NCBI RefSeq assembly: GCF_026230105.1
Contig: NC_079479.1
Location: forward strand, 17,309,734 to 17,373,733
Direction: 5' to 3'
Origin: Diorhabda sublineata
Taxonomy: Eukaryota > Arthropoda > Insecta > Coleoptera > Chrysomelidae
DNA length: 64,000 bases
The position numbers and the translations under genes are program-made. Below are positions 63,271-64,000 of this stretch, one piece after another. A model generated the notes under the pieces. It saw only the letters and a list, made by a program, of their open reading frames with translations. It ran no database searches and was not told where the DNA came from. Numbering within the stretch: the first letter of the stretch is position 1; each line of letters begins with the position of its first letter.

Positions 63271-64000
63271 CGACTTCAAATGAGGAAGATAGACTTTGAA
63301 AATTTTCAATCAACACAAAGTGAGAATCGACTTCAATGGGCTTCAATGAATGTAAATCGACGATATCTGACAAAGTTAGATGCAAACTCATTCAAATATA
63401 TAAAAAATATTGAAATTCGACTTCAAATGAGGAAGATAGACTTTGAAAATTTTCAATCAACACAAAGTGAGAATCGACTTTAATGGACTTCAATGAATGT
63501 AAATCGACGATATCTGAAAAAGTTAGATGCAAACTCATTCAAATATATGAGAAATGTTGAAATTCGACTTCAAATGAGGAAGATAGACTTTGAAAATTTT
63601 CAATCAACACAAAGTGAGAATCGACTTCAATGAGCTTCAATGAATGTAAATCGACGATATCTGATAATGTTAGATGCAAACTCATTCAAATATATGAGAA
63701 ATGTTGAAATTCGACTTCAAATGAGGAAGATACACTTTGAAAATTTTCAATCAACACAAAGTGAGAATCGACTTCAATGGGCTTCAATGAATGTAAATCG
63801 ACGATATCTGACAATAAAGTTAGATGCAAACTCATTCAAATATATAAAAAATGTTAAAATTCGACTTCAAATGAGGAAGATAGACTTGGAAAATTTTCAA
63901 TCAACACAAAGTGAGAATCGACTTTAATGGGCTTCAATGAATGTAAATCGACGATATCTGACAAAGTTAGATGCAAACTCATTCATATATATGAGAAATG

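Larger units (their letters stand above)
1..64000 (+). repeat. 147-bp tandem satellite array filling the whole window
   Basis: Every stretch of the window is a copy of one monomer of about 147 bp, head to tail and all in the same orientation. The landmarks GATATCTGAC, TTCAAATATAT, TTGAAAATTTTCAA and CAACACAAAGTGAG recur in this order from the first base to the last. Length variants are 146 bp (1-bp losses) and 150 bp (3-bp gain). No unique DNA, transposon or inverted block interrupts it. The window opens at about monomer position 17 and closes at about position 64, so the array extends beyond both ends. Arrays like this are characteristic of eukaryotic centromeric or heterochromatic satellites. 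A centromeric role is inference, since no CENH3/CENP-A data are available here. No CENP-B-box-like motif was noticed. Confidence 0.98.
53031..64000 (+). repeat. Domain E: TTCATATATATG and ACARNAAAG 150-bp monomers
   Basis: The composition returns to TTAGATGCA monomers, now mixed with TTCATATATATGAG monomers and 150-bp monomers carrying ACAACAAAG, ACAAGAAAG or ACAATAAAG. ATATAAAAAATATTG and ATATGTGAAATG variants are frequent. Local order includes a 735-bp repeat near 54.6-56.0 kb and 444-bp trimers near 60.6-61.3 and 62.7-63.3 kb. Small indels are denser than elsewhere, notably near 57.9 and 61.6-61.8 kb. No gene is present. Confidence 0.78.

Noticed and set aside
1..64000. CRISPR array
   Set aside because: There are no short conserved repeats separated by unique spacers. 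The full 147 bp is conserved, and variants are point changes shared among copies.
1..64000. Transposable element or terminal-repeat structure
   Set aside because: No terminal inverted or long terminal repeats, target-site duplications, polymerase, integrase or transposase motifs were seen; every stretch inspected matches the monomer.
1..64000. A new multi-gene biological system
   Set aside because: I found no genuine coding gene or non-repeat RNA in the window, so nothing supports a defence, metabolic or mobile system. The novelty, if any, is in the satellite organisation.
1..64000. Known satellite identity (for example Arabidopsis 178-bp, human alpha 171-bp)
   Set aside because: The period and landmark motifs differ, and I could not run a database search. 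A 147-bp strawberry repeat came to mind, but I cannot compare sequences from memory.

Overview
The whole 64,000-base window is one uninterrupted tandem satellite array. The unit is a 147-bp, AT-rich monomer (about 32% G+C in the consensus), always head to tail in the same orientation. Dividing length by period gives about 435 copies. I see no gene, RNA gene, transposable element, CRISPR array, bacterial operon signal or other unique sequence. Both window edges fall inside a monomer, so the array continues on both sides. Arrays of this size and regularity are typical of eukaryotic (peri)centromeric or heterochromatic satellite DNA. The period equals the length of nucleosome-core DNA (147 bp). 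A plant is plausible, because satellites of roughly 145-180 bp are common at plant centromeres and I recall a centromeric repeat of about 147 bp reported for woodland strawberry. I cannot assign a species from this window, and that recollection is unchecked.

Reference monomer (27097-27243, matching what I take as the consensus; monomer position 1 is the A of the first ATG): an EcoRV site GATATC at 17-22, TCGA at 12-15, 72-75 and 129-132, a 14-bp perfect palindrome TTGAAAATTTTCAA at 98-111, and a CTTCAATG tandem pair at the end. Because 147 = 3 x 49 and the consensus lacks stops in one plus-strand frame, long apparent open frames (up to 619 codons) occur everywhere. They are by-products of the period. 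They begin and end inside monomers wherever subfamily variants bring stops or 1-bp indels, and most variation changes the would-be residue.

Layout by monomer composition: domain A (about 1-12,530), rich in TTAGATGCA monomers, ATGAGGG/ATGAAGG starts, 146-bp monomers and block duplications with offsets 1,772, 5,023, 1,628 and 1,478. Domain B (about 12,530-25,900), rich in TCAGATAC monomers, with a 2,646-bp (18-monomer) repeat. Domain C (about 25,900-27,840), a mixed transition that contains an A-type monomer and 150-bp ACAAGAAAG monomers. Domain D (about 27,840-53,030), organised around a 735-bp pentamer higher-order repeat with kilobase-scale recent duplications, ending in 441-bp trimer spacing. 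Domain E (about 53,030-64,000), with ATATATATGAG-type and ACAAGAAAG/ACAATAAAG 150-bp monomers, 444-bp trimers and a cluster of indels near 61.6-61.8 kb.

No genes work together here. The biology is that of satellite DNA: amplification by unequal exchange in whole-monomer steps, variants spread in linked sets, and sequence features (nucleosome-length period, roughly 10-bp phased AA/TT clusters, a conserved dyad) that could matter for chromatin.
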